Source of the DNA: Candidatus Margulisiibacteriota bacterium
GTDB lineage: Bacteria; Margulisbacteria; Termititenacia; Termititenacales; Termititenacaceae
Assembly: GCA_031279615.1 (NCBI GenBank)
Contig: JAITIE010000156.1
Span: 1-6,765 of the forward strand
Direction of reading: 5' to 3'
Length of the DNA stretch: 6,765 bases
Below are positions 5,492 through 6,765 of this stretch, piece by piece. The position numbers and the translations under genes are program-made. The number at the start of each line of letters is the position of its first letter. Positions within the stretch are counted from its first letter, which is position 1. The notes beneath the pieces are model-generated. The model did no database searches. It saw only the letters and a program-made list of their open reading frames with translations, and had not been told where the DNA came from.

Positions 5492-5519
5492 ATCATAACA
5501 CACCTATAGCTTTTGGCAA
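5492..5519 (-). promoter_or_regulatory. Promoter of the RRM gene
   Basis: On the - strand a -35 box TTGCCA (5519-5514) and a -10 box TATGAT (5497-5492) are spaced by 16 bp. The predicted start near 5485 leaves a leader of about 100 nt. Confidence 0.8.
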
Positions 5520-5593
5520 GAGCGGCCGCCGCCACTAAAACCCTGCAACAAGCGGCGCGCGCTTACGATAAATTTATATAAGGGAAAGGGCTT

Positions 5594-5599
5594 GAGGAG
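5594..5599 (+). promoter_or_regulatory. Ribosome binding site fixing the start of the secreted-protein gene
   Basis: GAGGAG lies 7 nt before the ATG at 5607. It favours that start over the in-frame TTG at 5592, which overlaps the site. Confidence 0.75.
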
Positions 5600-5606
5600 T
5601 GCGGTT

Positions 5607-5984
5607 ATGTTTAAACTTCTGGCCTTATTGCTTATTTTGCCGACTCTGGCCGCGGCTTCAGTTTCCCGTTTGTATATCGGCGAAAACGAAGGGCAGCCTA
5701 TGGCGGGCGTGGACACGCGCATTAATTTTGGGCCGTTTTTCGTGGGTGGAGATATTAAGACGATGATTCGCCAGACTGTAGTTAATAAAGATAATAAAGT
5801 CGTCGGTTTCCTGCCGGACCGCACCGATTACAAAACCTCCGCCGGCATCGAATACGGCAATTTTGAGCTGGAATACGCGCACACCTGTTATCACCGCGTA
5901 ATTTCCAGCAGCGACCTGGCTTTTTACGAAAACAACGTCAATCCAGGTAACACGGACACGCTCGCCGTCAAGGTGTTGTTTTAG
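5607..5984 (+). CDS. Small secreted, probably outer-membrane-associated protein of unknown function
   Basis: This 125-residue protein has a plausible Sec signal peptide (MFKLLALLLILPTLAAA, cleavage near residue 17). The mature part is rich in alternating polar and hydrophobic stretches typical of beta strands (GVDTRINFGPFFVGGDIKTM at 34-53, TSAGIEYGNFELEYAH at 77-92), and the protein ends in LAVKVLF. A C-terminal Phe after alternating residues is the usual signal of outer-membrane barrel proteins. At about 108 mature residues it would make only a small barrel or a barrel fragment; I do not recognise the family. There is one Cys (C94) and neighbouring His residues (H92, H96). The start is the ATG at 5607, preceded by GAGGAG. 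Upstream AT-rich sequence (5569-5580) may hold a -10 box, but no good -35 box is visible. A structured repeat begins immediately after its stop. Confidence 0.75.
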   Translation: MFKLLALLLILPTLAAASVSRLYIGENEGQPMAGVDTRINFGPFFVGGDIKTMIRQTVVNKDNKVVGFLPDRTDYKTSAGIEYGNFELEYAHTCYHRVISSSDLAFYENNVNPGNTDTLAVKVLF

Positions 5985-6046
5985 CCGAACTTAACGAGCG
6001 CGGCGAAGTTAAAAGCCTGCGTAAGCAGGCGACGTAAGCAAATTTA
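5985..6046 (-). repeat. Two-hairpin structured repeat, copy E3 (about 62 bp)
   Basis: This third copy starts at the stop codon of the secreted-protein gene and lies between convergent genes. On the - strand hairpin 1 is GCCTGC TTAC GCAGGC (6030-6015), followed by TTTTAACTTC. Hairpin 2 is shorter than in E1 and E2, with 5-bp arms TTAAC/GTTAA (6012-6008 and 5995-5991), ending in GTTCGG. The order ACGTC, hairpin 1, T-rich link, hairpin 2, TCG is as in the other copies. The outer boundary at 6046 is approximate. Confidence 0.75.
6009..6030 (-). terminator. Likely intrinsic terminator of the GHL10-like gene, within E3
   Basis: On the - strand a perfect 6-bp GC stem with a 4-nt loop (6030-6015) is followed by TTTTAA, about 30 nt after the stop codon of the hydrolase-like gene. 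Confidence 0.65.
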
Positions 6047-6061
6047 AATGTGGCGAAATAA

Positions 6062-6765
6062 TTATCCAGTAATAAGGTTACTAGCATTGAGTGAAGGATT
6101 TTCCTCAGACAAAAAACGTTTCTCGCGGGGCGGCGACTGCGCGGCCTGTTCCGCAAAGACATCTCGCTTAATATGCTCCAGATAATCCGGCACATTTTTG
6201 ATGCCGTCATAAGAAAACAAAACTACGCCGTGCAAATATTTATAATTCATCTCCCGGCGCGCGCGGCGCAAAAATTCCACATCAGACACGATCGCGTCAG
6301 CTGAACGCCGCCAAGCGCCCAGGCCGACAAAAACCGGAATACTGTGTTCGTCAGCTAATTCCGCGGCGCGGACAATTTGTTTTTGCACAACTCTGGCGTC
6401 GCGGTCGTAAATCATCGGCGCCACCGCGTCAATATAGCCGCCGCGCATCCAGGCCGCCCAGTCTTGAAAATTATTTTTGGCCGCGCTGTCCGGGTCGGGC
6501 AGCACCGCCGCGGTTAAAATAACATCCGGCGCGGTTATGGTCAGCTCATAAAAAAGACCGCGCACCAGACTATTGACCGATTCTCTCCGCCAGCTGTCCC
6601 AGTGCTCCACACGCTGTTGATATTCGCTCTCGCCGAATAAACGCAGCGCGATTTCTTTGTTTTGATACAAGGCCAGCGGATCAACGCCGTACAGCCGTTC
6701 AAAAGTCTGCCGTGAATACGCGGTAAAACCAGCGCCGGCGCCAGGGTAACGCACATAGTCGAGAT
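6062..6765 (-). CDS. GHL10/DUF187-family glycoside-hydrolase-like protein (5' end missing)
   Basis: This is the C-terminal part of a TIM-barrel protein of the GHL10 (DUF187, YngK-like) family. These are thought to act on cell-wall or other envelope polysaccharides outside the cytoplasm. The frame is open to the window edge, and the first residues read LDYVRYPG, matching the family DYVRYP motif, so the GTG at 6754 is not a start. Further family features are WRRESVNSLVRGLF, LTAAVLPDP, QDWAAWMRGGYIDAVAPMIYD, VFVGLGAW and GVVLFSYDG, which are the later beta strands and loops of the barrel. The last ~35 residues (from about KRDVFAEQAAQ) are polar and low in structure. The N-terminus, including any signal peptide, is outside the window. 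It is convergent with the secreted-protein gene, with repeat E3 between them. The exact substrate cannot be told. Confidence 0.85.
   Translation of the reverse strand, partial: LDYVRYPGAGAGFTAYSRQTFERLYGVDPLALYQNKEIALRLFGESEYQQRVEHWDSWRRESVNSLVRGLFYELTITAPDVILTAAVLPDPDSAAKNNFQDWAAWMRGGYIDAVAPMIYDRDARVVQKQIVRAAELADEHSIPVFVGLGAWRRSADAIVSDVEFLRRARREMNYKYLHGVVLFSYDGIKNVPDYLEHIKRDVFAEQAAQSPPREKRFLSEENPSLNASNLITG

Noticed and set aside
5549..5580. Promoter for the secreted-protein gene
   Set aside because: The AT-rich stretch contains -10-like hexamers, but no acceptable -35 box at the right distance, so no site is called.
5592..5606. TTG start for the small secreted protein
   Set aside because: It overlaps the GAGGAG site; the ATG at 5607 gives a clean signal peptide.
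4634..6046. CRISPR array
   Set aside because: Only three diverged copies, irregularly spaced and in both orientations, with no cas genes.

Overview
The window looks like part of a chromosome from an uncultured, probably diderm (Gram-negative-type) bacterium of middling G+C. Signs of a diderm are a secreted protein ending in an outer-membrane-like C-terminal Phe, complete peptidoglycan ligase signatures (MurF) and a SecYEG component. Several proteins have a candidate-phylum or cyanobacteria-like flavour (compact MurF, phosphohexomutase with a long N-terminal arm, single-RRM RNA-binding protein), but the sequence alone does not fix the phylum.

Layout. 1-1073 (+): 3' part of murF. 1089-2815 (-): gpmI followed by secG, overlapping by 4 bp (ATGA). 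2816-2916: divergent control region with a good promoter for the next gene and a palindrome at its start point. 2917-4635 (+): a phosphoglucomutase/phosphomannomutase-family enzyme. 4616-4997: a tRNA-Arg(ACG) gene with its own promoter, flanked on both sides by near-identical fragments of the same tRNA, each split by a ~70 bp two-hairpin element. 5042-5382 (-): terminator-like hairpin and an RRM RNA-binding protein, with a ~100-nt leader and strong promoter up to 5519. 5607-5984 (+): small secreted protein of unknown function. 5985-6046: third copy of the two-hairpin element. 6062-6765 (-): 3' part of a GHL10/DUF187 glycoside-hydrolase-like protein.

The protein genes are ordinary housekeeping genes: central carbon metabolism (gpmI, phosphohexomutase), envelope building (murF, the GH-like protein, the secreted protein), export (secG) and RNA handling (the RRM protein).

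The unusual content is non-coding. Three diverged copies of a structured repeat (4634-4706, 4917-4986, 5985-6046) keep two stems whose bases differ between copies but still pair. Two copies sit exactly inside tRNA-Arg-derived sequence with no tRNA base lost. All three are oriented so that a GC hairpin followed by a T-rich run lies downstream of the nearest upstream gene, so they may serve as portable terminators. One copy also completes the stop codon of the phosphohexomutase gene, whose last five codons lie in an antisense tRNA 3' end. The RRM gene leader contains competing pairings and may be a post-transcriptional switch.
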